From: Corynebacterium sp.
Lineage (GTDB): Bacteria > Actinomycetota > Actinomycetes > Mycobacteriales > Mycobacteriaceae
Reading direction: 5' to 3'
Length of the DNA stretch: 64,000 nucleotides
Assembly (NCBI RefSeq): GCF_030532325.1
Contig: NZ_JAUNLS010000010.1
Span: 1 to 64,000, forward strand
In this document: in pieces, positions 26,701 to 35,923 of the stretch
Numbering within the stretch: position 1 is the stretch's first letter
Layout: each line of letters starts with the position of its first letter
Translations under genes and position numbers: made by a program
The notes under the pieces: model-generated
What the model was told of the DNA's origin: nothing
Seen by the model: only the letters and a program-made list of their open reading frames with translations
Database searches by the model: none

Positions 26701-29700
26701 CTGGGAGGTCCTGCCAGAGGAGGGCTATAGCCAGCGCTACGACGCCACCCAGGGCCTGCCGGTGGGCACCAAGTGCGCCATCGGCGTGACCACCACCGAG
26801 GACCTTGAGGCCCTCAACGTCGAGCAGAAGCCCGGCACCACGCTGCAGTACGCGGAATACACCGTGCGCGAAGGTGCCAATGACTTAAGCGTGCAGCTCG
26901 TGCTCGATGAGCCGGCCAAGGTCTTGGAAGTTGCGTTCTCCCGCGCCCCACTGCAGGCTCCCGACGCCGCCACCTACATGCCGCGCGAGTACACGGTGGA
27001 CTACATGTGCATTCCTAACGACGGGTCCGCCCCCAACGTGGGCCAGGAAACCGTCTACGCCTCGGCTGCCGACGGCCCTCAATCCATCTTCGTAGACAAC
27101 GTCCGCGGCGGCGAGAACTGCACGGTCACTGTGGAAGAAGGCAGCGCCGACAAGCCCTACACGGACGTCTTCTCCCGCGAGGTTCTCTTCACCGCTGGGC
27201 CTCCCAGCAATAAGGAGGAGACCATCACCGCAGGCGGCCCGGCGAGCTTCGATCTGACTATTGGGCCGGGCAACCAGAGTGAGCTGATCCAAGCCCAATT
27301 CACCTACCGGCCTATTCTGGCGGAGCTCAACGTGTCCAAGGCGCTCAACGTCACCCAGGATGGCCAACCGCTGAGCCCGGATGATCCCGTCTACCGAGCC
27401 GTGTTCAAGGACCCCACGTTTAGGTCCTCGGTGGTGTGCACCCGCAACGAGAAGATGCTGCTGCAGACCGCCGTGCAGTTCGGCCCCGCCGCACCGGCCA
27501 TCCTCAAGGTTCCCGCCGGCAGTGAGTGCACGCTCACCGAGACTCCCCGCACGACTGTCTCCACCGGCGCGCCGGAGGTGAGCGTGGACGTTGAGGGCAC
27601 CACGACCCAGGGCAACGAAGCCACCCTGCAGGTAGGCACCGGCACGGGCGCCACCGCGCCGGCTGTCACGGTGACCAACTCCTATGACGTCAAGACTGGT
27701 TCGCTGCATGTGAAGAAGAAGGTCGATGGCACCGGTGTGGCCACTGTCTCCGGGGACAAGCAATTCCCGGTGGCCTGGACTTGCACTCTCAACGGAGTGG
27801 AAGTCTCCCGCGGCGAGTTCAGCATGGGCCGCTTTACCTCGGCCGTCGACAGGGCCATCGAAGAGATCCCGCTGGGCGCAGCCTGCCGCCTGAGCGAGGA
27901 CCCCGCCAAGGTCAAAGACCCCGAGTCCATCGATCCGAACAACCAGGGCGATGCCTATTACTCCAAGTGGAGCACTCGCTGGGCCGTTGACGAGAGCGAG
28001 ACCGGCTTCGAAACAGAGAAGCGCTGCACGGATGTCGACGAATGCGCTGTGCTCCCGGATACCCCGAATAGCGCTGAGTACTCCATTCTCTCCCCTGGCT
28101 TCAACTACACCGCCATTTTGTGGAACACCTACGATTACCTCACTGTTCCGGTGGGCGTGAGCAAGTTCCTGGATGAAGCCCAAGGCCAGAAGCTGGCGCA
28201 GAACACTGATCTTGCTCCGGCCTCGGGCACGCTGCGTTGCACCCACCCCTCCTTTGCGGGACTGGCCCCAGACCACCCGTTCATCGCCGATCCCACGCGC
28301 ACCGCCACGGTGAAGTTCCCGCAGGGCGGCGGTCAGGGCGCGCTGACCTACGCTTCGCAGTCCGCCACTGGCGGCTCCTCTCAGGTCACCAGCGAAACCA
28401 TGTCCGTGCCCGCCAACTTCGTGTGTACCTTCGTGGAGGACGAGCCACAAACGCAGTTCTCCGTGGCCGGTGCGAACGGCACCCGCATCGCCGTGGGCAG
28501 CACGGTGGACACCAGCTTCGCCACGGAAACAGTGAACAACGGCGCGGCCCCGCAGCCAGGTACCACCCCCTCCCCCATCGAGGGCAAGCGCGGGGCGACG
28601 TTCACCGTGGACAGCGAGCTAGTGCGGGATAACACCGCCCTCGCCGGTGACGCTGCGGGCGACCGCCAGACCCTGATGGTCACCAACGCTTACACGCTGG
28701 ATACCGCGAGCATTACCGCGGAGTTCCACACGCAGCGCGTCGGCGCCGGCGACGTCTCCGAGTGGCTACCAAATACCCTCAAGCCCACAGTGCGGTGTAC
28801 CGATCCACTGTTGGGTATCCGCGAGGAAAAGACCCTAGAGCTAGACGAGGGCGCCGCCGCCACCACGGTGGGTGACTACACCGTCGGCACCTCCTGCGAG
28901 GTCACCTCCCATGCCGAGGACTTGATTGGAGATCAGAGCTTCATCAACGTCGGCGGCCTGGCGGTACACACGCGCGGCAACGAATACGAGGCCCTTATCT
29001 CCCGCGTGCCGGTCACCACTGATCTCCACGTCCAGCCGCTGCGGCCTGGCTCTGACCGTGTCATTCTCGCGCCCACCTACACTGTGCTGCAGGTGGCACC
29101 CGCGGTGTCCAAGACCTTCACTGGGTATAAGGCCTCAGAGGTGGTCACCGACGCCGACAGCTTCGACTTCAACTACGAGTGCACCTTTGACAACCTCGTC
29201 GACGGCCAGCCCGAGCCCTTCGCTCCGCGTGGAACGTTTAGTATGAGCCAGCTAGCGGGCAACTGGGCCGCGCCCAGCACTATGCCCCAGGGCTCCGAGT
29301 GCGTCATCACGGAGCAGGCCCCGCCGAAGGACGTGCAGGACCGGCTCGACGCAGAGAACCTGCGCATGACGCCCTACTACACCACCTTGAGCGATGGCGG
29401 CGAGGAGTTCATCCACGCCCTCGGCGCCGACGGCGTCACCCTCAACGAGGACATGCCGCTAGCCGCCATCACCAACGGCATCTACCGCAACGATGCCGAG
29501 GTCCAGGTGCAGAAGGTCCAGGCGGATCTCACCACCGCCCTGGGTGGCGCGGAATTCTCCATCTACCACGCCGCTGAGGACGGCTCCGTGGGTGAGAAGG
29601 TCTCTGACATGACCACCGTGGCCGGCACCGCCGGCGAAGTGAGCAACACGTTTACCACCCGCCTGGAGCCGGGCACCTACTTCCTCGTGGAGACCAAGGC

Positions 29701-29989
29701 CGGCGAGGGCGCGTCCCTCCTGCCGGGCGCGTGGAAGTTCACGGTGGCTGCGGCCAACGATCCCTCCTTCGCGGACCTGCAGATTTCCATCAAGGGCCTG
29801 ACGGAGAACTCCGGTCTTATCACCCTGGTGGATGCAGAGCCCGAGGCCAACAAGCCGGCCATCATCCAGGTGGCCAACGTGGCACAGGGCAAGCTTCCGC
29901 TCACAGGCAGCAGGGCCTTGGTGCTCTGGCTTGGTGCTGGCCTCGCGCTGGCAGCAGCGGCACTGTGGCTGAGGAAGCGCAAGAACTAG
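23765..29989 (+). CDS. Giant tip pilin/adhesin, SpaC type, vWA domain and DUF5979-like repeats
   Basis: The 2074 residues begin with a signal peptide (cleavage region near 40). A von Willebrand A-like domain covers about 58-345, but its metal site is altered: DxSxN (DSSYN) replaces DxSxS and VLSEWGPT replaces the usual LTDGxPT. About ten Cys-containing beta-repeats of 110-180 residues follow, starting near 460, 635, 810, 925, 1050, 1185, 1310, 1455, 1645 and 1775; each resembles DUF5979-type stalk modules. A final SpaA-like Cna-B domain (about 1910-2010) carries the E-box YFLVETKAG. The sorting signal LPLTG is at about 2044, followed by a helix and RKRKN. It overlaps the basal pilin by 4 bases (ATGA). 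The position matches spaC, the tip adhesin of SpaA pili. The ligand is unknown. Confidence 0.9.
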   Translation: MTHFQALSARVMALLAVFIVCVATVAVALPLATESAPTAEAQQDPPNNEDLDPWKKPASGTCGTSTAVVIDSSYNGWYQYLHFGPAEYPQIFTQMLQPGLESLLQLDPSANVGIYTYDTVSPAESAKAGNLSETPIADPNNPGQLNPTVLNRLKDNGRRADIASHNMHAGLLAVLEDVNKGARYDQVMVLSEWGPTAMLNPDGTVNDGNRVYGVGQQELDATKGVIRQLAAKGVQVIPVGFGTQFDPNSKGTSVPGNYEQNPKDANPLKGDSYGFKIFQPDGSAPYYLTGPNLLKELTSASISPNNYYGVWVPNNPEILTTNTGRKGQKLSITDFLSPCLSASLNVVDKDQKLLERVTGRDVEIVPDPAKSYKATVTTNAADGFARESVPSLQPTSQATMTYTLNEPLEMHADVQCFAQYPGWGAWLEVGDEKVTQEGNKLTVSFTRELDWAYHCSFMLRETTQLSVTKLVQANEAVNNEVGAEAYGQFHFAYRCEDTSAPYSQDEPFTLEGTISPAFAEGSQLAGDYEGDVALPHTIDKRIPVGASCTVTEVEPRTRSGYFSSATNWELNGKQVPGEISSTVPDGGYQWFVDKQLQPYSPQNADKNPQTTFEAQPAQRGGNIALKATNVYDSPQVTQKVNVTVDNAEVFRGGSTDLAPKSVWVNYRCRYIPNAANRPEASENPDQFPVFIPSGGENPIEVPLAESNGTLSGSVTLGSFPVGTQCLYEVTGKPSADGSSAEPIAKGFTLAKPQWSSQACMKNNDPNLGDTSLGYTETPRECPANYSYAYPELNQNGEDLTMAADLTFRRNLRQVDVYKELAGQAGAEFDGRDFPVTVTCTQAGDNTWQLFGPKDFVINSAKPLEVADVPVESECHIEEKMPEGFDSESYEFTLPDPVTVAVPAPEAVAASAAAPVEATVKNTIEDNYGQLTLNYEVNTDNVDVSNPNDLTAVDGTVTAMCTLPDGENLTLNKTMSHGDFWEVLPEEGYSQRYDATQGLPVGTKCAIGVTTTEDLEALNVEQKPGTTLQYAEYTVREGANDLSVQLVLDEPAKVLEVAFSRAPLQAPDAATYMPREYTVDYMCIPNDGSAPNVGQETVYASAADGPQSIFVDNVRGGENCTVTVEEGSADKPYTDVFSREVLFTAGPPSNKEETITAGGPASFDLTIGPGNQSELIQAQFTYRPILAELNVSKALNVTQDGQPLSPDDPVYRAVFKDPTFRSSVVCTRNEKMLLQTAVQFGPAAPAILKVPAGSECTLTETPRTTVSTGAPEVSVDVEGTTTQGNEATLQVGTGTGATAPAVTVTNSYDVKTGSLHVKKKVDGTGVATVSGDKQFPVAWTCTLNGVEVSRGEFSMGRFTSAVDRAIEEIPLGAACRLSEDPAKVKDPESIDPNNQGDAYYSKWSTRWAVDESETGFETEKRCTDVDECAVLPDTPNSAEYSILSPGFNYTAILWNTYDYLTVPVGVSKFLDEAQGQKLAQNTDLAPASGTLRCTHPSFAGLAPDHPFIADPTRTATVKFPQGGGQGALTYASQSATGGSSQVTSETMSVPANFVCTFVEDEPQTQFSVAGANGTRIAVGSTVDTSFATETVNNGAAPQPGTTPSPIEGKRGATFTVDSELVRDNTALAGDAAGDRQTLMVTNAYTLDTASITAEFHTQRVGAGDVSEWLPNTLKPTVRCTDPLLGIREEKTLELDEGAAATTVGDYTVGTSCEVTSHAEDLIGDQSFINVGGLAVHTRGNEYEALISRVPVTTDLHVQPLRPGSDRVILAPTYTVLQVAPAVSKTFTGYKASEVVTDADSFDFNYECTFDNLVDGQPEPFAPRGTFSMSQLAGNWAAPSTMPQGSECVITEQAPPKDVQDRLDAENLRMTPYYTTLSDGGEEFIHALGADGVTLNEDMPLAAITNGIYRNDAEVQVQKVQADLTTALGGAEFSIYHAAEDGSVGEKVSDMTTVAGTAGEVSNTFTTRLEPGTYFLVETKAGEGASLLPGAWKFTVAAANDPSFADLQISIKGLTENSGLITLVDAEPEANKPAIIQVANVAQGKLPLTGSRALVLWLGAGLALAAAALWLRKRKN

Positions 29990-30051
29990 CAGCGGGCCAC
30001 AGCGCCGCGCGGGAAACCGCATAGCGCCTCCGACTTGGAGAGAATAGAGCT

Positions 30052-30459
30052 ATGCGTTTCTACCCCGCGCGTGCCCTTGCCGTGCACGCAGTTCTGTTTA
30101 TCCTCGTGCTCCTGGCCTTCGTGTGGCCGGTGATCTTTGGCCAGTCGGCGCTGCTTCCAGTCCCCTTCTCCGGCGTCCTGAGCATCCTCGTTGCGCTCGC
30201 CCTGCTTGGCGACGCCTCCTACAAAGCCTTCGCCCCCACCCAACGGCCCAGCCGTGGCCTGCGGCTGCTCAGCGCGATTGCGGCGGTGGCTCTCCTGGTG
30301 GGCTGGGCCGTGTGGCTCTACATCTACGGCAATTTTGACAGCGCCGGCACCGTGGCCTACCGCGTCGGTACCTTCTGTCTTTCCGTGGGCGCGGTGCTCA
30401 ATCTCTTCTGCGTGGCCATCTCTACGCTGGACCTGCTCAACCGCCCACCCCGCGCTTAA
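30052..30459 (+). CDS. Small four-helix membrane protein, unknown function
   Basis: The 135 residues have hydrophobic segments at about 8-30, 36-53, 72-93 and 103-124, with short basic loops. I recognise no family. It begins 62 bases after the tip pilin on the same strand, behind GGAGAGAATAG, so it may belong to the pilus transcript. It has no sorting signal or catalytic motif. Codon use looks like its neighbours, so it is probably a real gene. Confidence 0.65.
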   Translation: MRFYPARALAVHAVLFILVLLAFVWPVIFGQSALLPVPFSGVLSILVALALLGDASYKAFAPTQRPSRGLRLLSAIAAVALLVGWAVWLYIYGNFDSAGTVAYRVGTFCLSVGAVLNLFCVAISTLDLLNRPPRA

Positions 30460-30543
30460 CTCGCACACCCGACCCGCTCTGGCGGCAGCCCACCGCGCCA
30501 AACACACCAGGCCGAACACACCGCGCCTGACTTTCACGCCCGC

Positions 30544-30609
30544 GGTACGTTTTCGCGGCTAAGCCTCAACAAACCTCGCTTTTCGGGCGCTTCCCCGCAA
30601 AAACGTACC
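30544..30609. repeat. Dispersed palindromic intergenic element, copy 2
   Basis: Perfect arms GGTACGTTTT (30544-30553) and AAAACGTACC (30600-30609) bound a 66-bp element. Read in reverse complement it shares GCGAAAACGTACCGCGG with copy 1 at 17281-17347. It lies between two convergent transcription units, past the membrane protein gene and past rpsQ. Confidence 0.8.
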
Positions 30610-30660
30610 GCCGCTCCGCCGACCACGGTGCTGCTGACGCTGTCCGCCCTTCCGTCCGGC

Positions 30661-30708
30661 AAGCAAAACACAAGAAGACCTCACCCGAAGAATCGGATGA
30701 GGTCTTCT
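30661..30708 (-). terminator. Terminator of the S10 operon (after rpsQ)
   Basis: AGAAGACCTCA (30673-30683) pairs perfectly with TGAGGTCTTCT (30698-30708). On the minus strand it is followed by TGTGTTTTGC. Its location 46 bases past rpsQ shows that the S10 transcript normally ends before the pilus locus. Confidence 0.85.
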
Positions 30709-30754
30709 CTGCTGTGTAATGAGGGCAAGCCCTCACAGGCTTAGCCTGACAGGC

Positions 30755-31036
30755 TTACTTAGCCTTCTCCACGATCTCGACGAGACGGAAGTGCTTGTCC
30801 TTGGACAGCGGGCGGGTCTCGGCGATGAGAACGCGGTCACCGATACCGGCGATCTCGTTCTCGTCGTGTGCCTTCACCTTGGAGTTGGAGCGCATGATCT
30901 TGCCGTACAGGGCGTGCTGCTTGCGGTCCTCAAGCTCCACGACGATGGTCTTGTTCATCTTGTCGGACACAACAACACCGATGCGGGTCTTGCGGGCGCC
31001 CTTTTCCTTCTTAACGTTCACGTTAGCCTCACTCAT
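30755..31036 (-). CDS. rpsQ: 30S ribosomal protein S17
   Basis: S17 is an OB-fold 16S rRNA-binding protein. The 93 residues show [39 protein letters not shown] and [18 protein letters not shown]. It is the last gene of the S10 operon here; rplN does not follow. Confidence 0.97.
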   Translation of the reverse strand: MSEANVNVKKEKGARKTRIGVVVSDKMNKTIVVELEDRKQHALYGKIMRSNSKVKAHDENEIAGIGDRVLIAETRPLSKDKHFRLVEIVEKAK

Positions 31037-31038
31037 GA

Positions 31039-31269
31039 TTAAGCCTCAGCTCCCGGAGCAACGGACAGGCCCAGCTCGCGCTCGCGCAGAACGGTGTAGA
31101 TGCGGGCGATGTCGCGCTTAACCGTGCCGATGCGGCGGTTGTTGGTCAGCTGGCCAGTGGCCTTCTGGAAGCGAAGGTTGAAGAGCTCTTCCTTCGCGTC
31201 CTTCAGGCGGGACTCCAGCTCAGCGTTGTCAAGCTCACGAAACTCGTGTGCGGGGGTACCGGTTGCCAT
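31039..31269 (-). CDS. rpmC: 50S ribosomal protein L29
   Basis: L29 lies at the tunnel exit. The start was set to ATG 31269, giving 76 residues ([51 protein letters not shown]). The frame is open 13 codons further, but that part lies within rplP. Start and rplP stop overlap by one base. Confidence 0.96.
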   Translation of the reverse strand: MATGTPAHEFRELDNAELESRLKDAKEELFNLRFQKATGQLTNNRRIGTVKRDIARIYTVLRERELGLSVAPGAEA

Positions 31270-31685
31270 TAGAACTGGTCCTCCTTCTTGATGATGCGGA
31301 CCTTGCAAGGAAGCTTCTGACCTGCACGGCGCAGAGCCTCAATTGCGGTGGCCTCGTTCGGGTAGGACATCTCGAAGAGGATGCGGCCCGGCTTCACGTT
31401 GGCCACCCACTTCTCAACCGGGCCCTTACCGGAACCCATACGCACGCCGAGCGGCTTCTGGGTCAGCGGACGGTCCGGGAAGATGTTGATCCACACCTTG
31501 CCACCACGCTTGACGTGGCGGTTGATGGCAATACGTGCGGCCTCAATCTGACGGTTGGTGATGTAGGCCGGCTCCAGAGCCTGGATGGCGTAATCACCGA
31601 AGTTGATGCGGTTACCGCCCTTGGACACACCCGAACGCGTCGGGCGGTGCTGGCGACGGTACTTAACGCGCTTAGGAATCAGCAT
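31269..31685 (-). CDS. rplP: 50S ribosomal protein L16
   Basis: L16 helps shape the A site for tRNA. The 138 residues start [19 protein letters not shown] and include [19 protein letters not shown]. It starts 3 bases after rpsC. Confidence 0.97.
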   Translation of the reverse strand: MLIPKRVKYRRQHRPTRSGVSKGGNRINFGDYAIQALEPAYITNRQIEAARIAINRHVKRGGKVWINIFPDRPLTQKPLGVRMGSGKGPVEKWVANVKPGRILFEMSYPNEATAIEALRRAGQKLPCKVRIIKKEDQF

Positions 31686-31688
31686 GGA

Positions 31689-32435
31689 TTAGCCCTCCTG
31701 CTTCTGCTGTGCGCGCTGACGACGCTGGCCACCACGGCGCGGACGACCACCACGGTCGCCACGGCCACGGCCCTGCGCCGGAGCGTTCAGTTCGGACTCG
31801 CGGACGCCACCGACAACGTCACCCTTGTAGATCCACACCTTGATGCCGATGCGGCCGAAGGTGGTGTGGGCCTCTGCGGTGCCGTAGTCGATCTCAGCAC
31901 GAAGGGTGTGCAGCGGCACGCGACCCTCGTGGTAGCGCTCGGTGCGGGACATCTCAGCGCCGCCGAGACGGCCGGACAGGAGGATCTTAATACCCTTGAC
32001 CTGCGGCTGACGCATAGCGGACTGGATGGCCTTGCGCATCGCGCGGCGGAAAGCAACACGGTTAACGAGCTGCTCAGCGACCGACTGTGCAACCAGGGTT
32101 GCGTTGGCGTCGATCTGCTTGACCTCGAGAATGTTGAGGGCGACCATCTTGCCGGTGAGCTTCTCCAGCTCGCGGCGGATGCGGTCAGCCTCAGCACCGC
32201 GGCGGCCAATCACGATGCCCGGGCGGGCGGTGTGAATGTCCACGCGGACGCGGTCGCGGGTGCGCTCGATGACGACGTCGGCAATGCCGGCGCGCTCGAG
32301 GCCGTTCTCCAGGTACTGACGAATCTTGATGTCTTCGGCTACGTAGTTCGCGTAGTCCTTATCGGCGAACCAGTGGGTCTTCCAGTCGGAAGTGATGCCC
32401 AAACGTAGGCCGTGAGGATGGATCTTCTGGCCCAT
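31689..32435 (-). CDS. rpsC: 30S ribosomal protein S3
   Basis: S3 lines the mRNA entry channel. The 248 residues start [20 protein letters not shown], hold a KH domain ([19 protein letters not shown]) and the C-terminal domain with [18 protein letters not shown] basic Arg/Gly-rich tail of about 30 residues follows. Its ATG overlaps the rplV stop by one base. Confidence 0.97.
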   Translation of the reverse strand: MGQKIHPHGLRLGITSDWKTHWFADKDYANYVAEDIKIRQYLENGLERAGIADVVIERTRDRVRVDIHTARPGIVIGRRGAEADRIRRELEKLTGKMVALNILEVKQIDANATLVAQSVAEQLVNRVAFRRAMRKAIQSAMRQPQVKGIKILLSGRLGGAEMSRTERYHEGRVPLHTLRAEIDYGTAEAHTTFGRIGIKVWIYKGDVVGGVRESELNAPAQGRGRGDRGGRPRRGGQRRQRAQQKQEG

Positions 32436-32797
32436 TACTTGGCCCCTTCCTTCTGGCTCTCGACAACCACGGTGATGTGGCTGGTGCGCTTACGAATCAT
32501 GAATGCTCGGCCCTGTGCGCGCGGCTGGAAGCGGCGCATGGTCGGACCCTCGTTGGCGTATGCCTCGGAGATGACCAGGGTGCGCGGGTCGAGACCGAAG
32601 TTGTTCTCGGCGTTGGCGGCTGCGGAAGCAACGACCTTAGCGACCGGCTTAGCAGCGCCCTGCGGAGCGTACTTCAGGATTGCAAGAGCTTCAGCAACGG
32701 ACTTGCCGCGAACCAGGTCGATGACGCGACGTGCCTTCATCGGGGTAACGCGGACGTAGCGGGCCGTTGCGGATGCGGAGGTGATGGTGTCACTCAT
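32435..32797 (-). CDS. rplV: 50S ribosomal protein L22
   Basis: L22 reaches into the peptide exit tunnel. The 120 residues include [39 protein letters not shown] and [20 protein letters not shown]. The beta-hairpin tip region, where macrolide-resistance changes arise, is intact. Confidence 0.97.
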   Translation of the reverse strand: MSDTITSASATARYVRVTPMKARRVIDLVRGKSVAEALAILKYAPQGAAKPVAKVVASAAANAENNFGLDPRTLVISEAYANEGPTMRRFQPRAQGRAFMIRKRTSHITVVVESQKEGAK

Positions 32798-32800
32798 CGC

Positions 32801-33079
32801 TTATCGACGTCCCTTCTTATCGTCCTTGACGTGACCCTTAAAGGTCTTGGTTGGTGCGAACTCACCGAGCTTGTGGCCAACCATGGAATCCTCCACGAAC
32901 ACCGGCACGTGCTTGCGGCCGTCGTGGACGGCGAAAGTGTGACCGATAAAGTCCGGGAGAATGGTCGAACGGCGAGACCAGGTCTTGATGACCTGCTTGG
33001 TGCCGGCCTCGTTCTGAGCATCTACCTTGTTGAGGAGGTGCTCATCGACGAACGGGCCCTTCTTCAGGCTGCGTGGCAT
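32801..33079 (-). CDS. rpsS: 30S ribosomal protein S19
   Basis: S19 forms a complex with S13 in the 30S head. The 92 residues start [19 protein letters not shown] and include [21 protein letters not shown] and [18 protein letters not shown]. Confidence 0.97.
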   Translation of the reverse strand: MPRSLKKGPFVDEHLLNKVDAQNEAGTKQVIKTWSRRSTILPDFIGHTFAVHDGRKHVPVFVEDSMVGHKLGEFAPTKTFKGHVKDDKKGRR

Positions 33080-33092
33080 TGTTTACCTCCTC

Positions 33093-33929
33093 TTAGCGCT
33101 TCTTGTTCGGGCGACGACGGCGCACGATCATGTTGTTCGAGTAACGGTTCGGGTTGCGGGTGCGACCCTCCTTGTGGCCCCACGGGGACACCGGGTGACG
33201 GCCACCAGAGGTCTTACCCTCACCACCACCGTGCGGGTGGTCGACCGGGTTCATGACGACACCGCGGACAGTCGGGCGGACGCCCTTCCAGCGCATACGG
33301 CCGGCCTTGCCCCAGCGGATGTTCATCTGGTCGGCGTTGCCAACCTCACCCACGGTGGCGCGGCAACGGATGTCGACGCGGCGGATTTCGGTGGAGGGCA
33401 TACGCAGGACTGCGTACTTGCCTTCCTTACCCAGCAGCTGGATGGAGGCACCAGCGGAGCGGGCCAGCTTAGCGCCAGCGCCCGGCTTGAGCTCCACAGC
33501 GTGGATGGTGGTACCGGTCGGGATGTTGCGCAGCGGCAGGTTGTTGCCCACCTTGATATCTGCGTTAGCACCGGACTCGACGACCATGCCCTGCTTCAGG
33601 CCCTTGGGGGCGATGATGTAGCGCTTCTCGCCGTCTGCGTAGTGCAGCAGGGCGATGTTGGCGGTACGGTTCGGGTCGTACTCAATGTGAGCGACCTTTG
33701 CGGGGATGCCGTCCTTGTCGGTACGGCGGAAGTCGATGAGACGGTAACGGCGCTTGTGGCCACCGCCGATGTGGCGGGTGGTGATGCGGCCGTAGTTGTT
33801 ACGACCACCGGTCTTGCTCAGCGGGCGCAGCAGGGACTTCTCCGGAGTAGATCGGGTGATCTCCTCAAACATAGAAACGGAGGATGCGCGGCGACCCGGA
33901 GTTGTCGGCTTGTACTTACGAATAGCCAT
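33093..33929 (-). CDS. rplB: 50S ribosomal protein L2
   Basis: L2 is needed for subunit joining and lies near the peptidyl transferase centre. The 278 residues start [20 protein letters not shown] and contain the conserved [29 protein letters not shown] region with the functional His. It precedes rpsS by 13 bases. Confidence 0.98.
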   Translation of the reverse strand: MAIRKYKPTTPGRRASSVSMFEEITRSTPEKSLLRPLSKTGGRNNYGRITTRHIGGGHKRRYRLIDFRRTDKDGIPAKVAHIEYDPNRTANIALLHYADGEKRYIIAPKGLKQGMVVESGANADIKVGNNLPLRNIPTGTTIHAVELKPGAGAKLARSAGASIQLLGKEGKYAVLRMPSTEIRRVDIRCRATVGEVGNADQMNIRWGKAGRMRWKGVRPTVRGVVMNPVDHPHGGGEGKTSGGRHPVSPWGHKEGRTRNPNRYSNNMIVRRRRPNKKR

Positions 33930-33964
33930 AATTCTTCCTTATCCTTTCAACTCTTCGGTGGCGA

Positions 33965-34267
33965 TTAAGCGCCGCCGCCAAAGACGTCGATGGAGTCGCT
34001 GCCTTCACGAAGCGTCACGTAGGCGCGCTTGGTGGACTTACGCTGACCGAAGCCGGTGCGGGTGCGCTTGCGCTTGCCTGCACGGTTCACGGTGTTCACG
34101 GAGTCGACCTTCACGCCGAAGATCTGCTCGACGGCATCTTTAATCTGGGTCTTGTTGGAGTCCGTGGAGACGTAGAACGTGTAGACGTTCTGCTCCATCA
34201 GGCCATAAGACTTCTCGGACACGACGGGAGCGATGATGACATCGCGCGGGTCTACGACCTTAGCCAT
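33965..34267 (-). CDS. rplW: 50S ribosomal protein L23
   Basis: L23 at the tunnel exit docks trigger factor and SRP. The 100 residues include [41 protein letters not shown] and [18 protein letters not shown]. Its ATG overlaps the rplD stop by one base. Confidence 0.97.
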   Translation of the reverse strand: MAKVVDPRDVIIAPVVSEKSYGLMEQNVYTFYVSTDSNKTQIKDAVEQIFGVKVDSVNTVNRAGKRKRTRTGFGQRKSTKRAYVTLREGSDSIDVFGGGA

Positions 34268-34929
34268 TACTTCTCCTCCTTAGCTTCCTCGTTCGCGCCC
34301 TGGGCACGAGCGACGAAGGTGTGCAGAGCCTCCACGGAGAACACGACGTCGTCCGAGTACAGGACGTCGTAGGTGTTCAGCTGGCCAGCGTCCAGGATCT
34401 GAACGTTGGGCAGGTTGTTGGCGCTGCGGCGAGCGTTAATGTCCTCGCGGCCGATAACCAGAAGCACGTTCTTGCGCTCGGTCAGGCGCTCGATGAAAGC
34501 CTTAGCCGCCTTGGTGGACGGGGTCTGGCCCGGGACGAGCTCTTCGATAACGTGGATGCGCTCGTTGCGAGCGCGGTCAGACAGCGCACCGAAGAGAGCA
34601 GCCTTGATCATCTTCTTGGGGGTGCGCTGAGCGTAGTCGCGCGGAACCGGGCCGTGAGAAATGCCGCCGCCGGTGTAGTGCGGAGCGCGGATGGAGCCCT
34701 GGCGTGCGCGGCCAGTGCCCTTCTGACGGAACGGCTTGCGACCACCGCCGCGGACCTCGCCGCGGGTCTTGGCCTTGTGGGTGCCCTGACGTGCTGCAGC
34801 AAGCTGAGCGTTGACAACCTGGTGCATCAAAGCGATGGATGCCTCGGTGTCAAAAATCTCGGCCGGCAGCTCGACGGAACCATTGGTCTTGCCGTCAGCG
34901 GTCTGGACGTCTAGCTTGAGGTTGCTCAT
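34267..34929 (-). CDS. rplD: 50S ribosomal protein L4
   Basis: L4 lines the exit tunnel and in E. coli represses the S10 operon. The 220 residues hold the central loop [23 protein letters not shown] and [18 protein letters not shown]. Its start overlaps rplC by 4 bases (ATGA). A short acidic tail ends the protein. Confidence 0.97.
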   Translation of the reverse strand: MSNLKLDVQTADGKTNGSVELPAEIFDTEASIALMHQVVNAQLAAARQGTHKAKTRGEVRGGGRKPFRQKGTGRARQGSIRAPHYTGGGISHGPVPRDYAQRTPKKMIKAALFGALSDRARNERIHVIEELVPGQTPSTKAAKAFIERLTERKNVLLVIGREDINARRSANNLPNVQILDAGQLNTYDVLYSDDVVFSVEALHTFVARAQGANEEAKEEK

Positions 34930-35582
34930 GCGTGTGCACCGCCCTTCACTGCGGTCTTAACGGTGACGAGGCCACCGCGCGCACCCGGGATAGCACCCTT
35001 GATGAGCAGCAGGTTGGACTCGGCATCGATCTTCTGAATCTTCAGGTTCTGGGTGGTCACGCGGTCCTGGCCCATGCGGCCAGCCATGCGCTTACCCTTG
35101 AAGACGCGGCCCGGGAAGGATGCGCCACCAATGCCACCAACGCGGCGGTGTGCAGCCTGGTTACCGTGGGCAGCGCCCTGTCCACGGAAGTTGTGGCGCT
35201 TCATGGCGCCAGCGTATCCGTGGCCCTTGGAGGTGCCGGTGACGTCAACGAAGGTCACGCCCTCGAAGATGTCCACCTTGACCTCCTGGCCGACCTCGTA
35301 TGCAGAGGTGTCATCCATGCGGATCTCTGCAACGTGGCGACGCGGGGTCACGCCAGCCTTCTTGAAGTGACCAGCGGCCGGCTTGTTGGCCTTGCGCGGG
35401 TCGATCTCGCCGAAGGCGATCTGGATGGCGTTGTAGCCATCGGTTTCTGCGGTACGGATCTGGGTAACCACGCACGGCCCAGCCTCGACGACGGTCACCG
35501 GCACAACGCGGTTCTCCTCGTCGAAGACCTGGGTCATGCCGAGCTTGGTGCCCAGAATGCCCTTGATCTCGTTTTCACTCAT
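34926..35582 (-). CDS. rplC: 50S ribosomal protein L3
   Basis: L3 starts large-subunit assembly and approaches the peptidyl transferase centre. The 218 residues include [40 protein letters not shown] and [16 protein letters not shown]. It starts 35 bases after rpsJ. Confidence 0.97.
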   Translation of the reverse strand: MSENEIKGILGTKLGMTQVFDEENRVVPVTVVEAGPCVVTQIRTAETDGYNAIQIAFGEIDPRKANKPAAGHFKKAGVTPRRHVAEIRMDDTSAYEVGQEVKVDIFEGVTFVDVTGTSKGHGYAGAMKRHNFRGQGAAHGNQAAHRRVGGIGGASFPGRVFKGKRMAGRMGQDRVTTQNLKIQKIDAESNLLLIKGAIPGARGGLVTVKTAVKGGAHA

Positions 35583-35617
35583 TGTTAGTTCTCCACCAAA
35601 TACGTTGTGTCGATCGC

Positions 35618-35923
35618 TTACTGGATATTCACGTCGACGCTTGCCGGAAGGTCGATGCGCATCAGAGCGTCAACGGTCTTCGGGGTCGGGTCGAGAATGT
35701 CGATGAGGCGCTTGTGAGTGCGCATCTCGAAGTGCTCGCGAGAGTCCTTGTACTTGTGGGGAGAACGAATAACGGCGTATACGTTCTTCTCGGTTGGGAG
35801 CGGCACCGGGCCGACAACACGAGCACCCGTACGGGTCACGGTCTCGACGATCTTCTTAGCAGAAGCGTCGATGGCCTCGTGGTCGTAGGCCTTCAGCCGA
35901 ATGCGGATCTTCTGTCCCGCCAC
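35618..35923 (-). CDS. rpsJ: 30S ribosomal protein S10
   Basis: S10 is a 30S head protein; with NusB it also joins antitermination complexes. The 101 residues include [40 protein letters not shown] and [20 protein letters not shown]. The start is GTG at 35923. It is the first gene of the S10 operon. Confidence 0.97.
   Translation of the reverse strand: MAGQKIRIRLKAYDHEAIDASAKKIVETVTRTGARVVGPVPLPTEKNVYAVIRSPHKYKDSREHFEMRTHKRLIDILDPTPKTVDALMRIDLPASVDVNIQ

Noticed and set aside
31120-33079. Search for tRNA genes or CRISPR repeats in this and the other long gaps
   Set aside because: No cloverleaf or regularly spaced direct repeats were found in the intergenic stretches.
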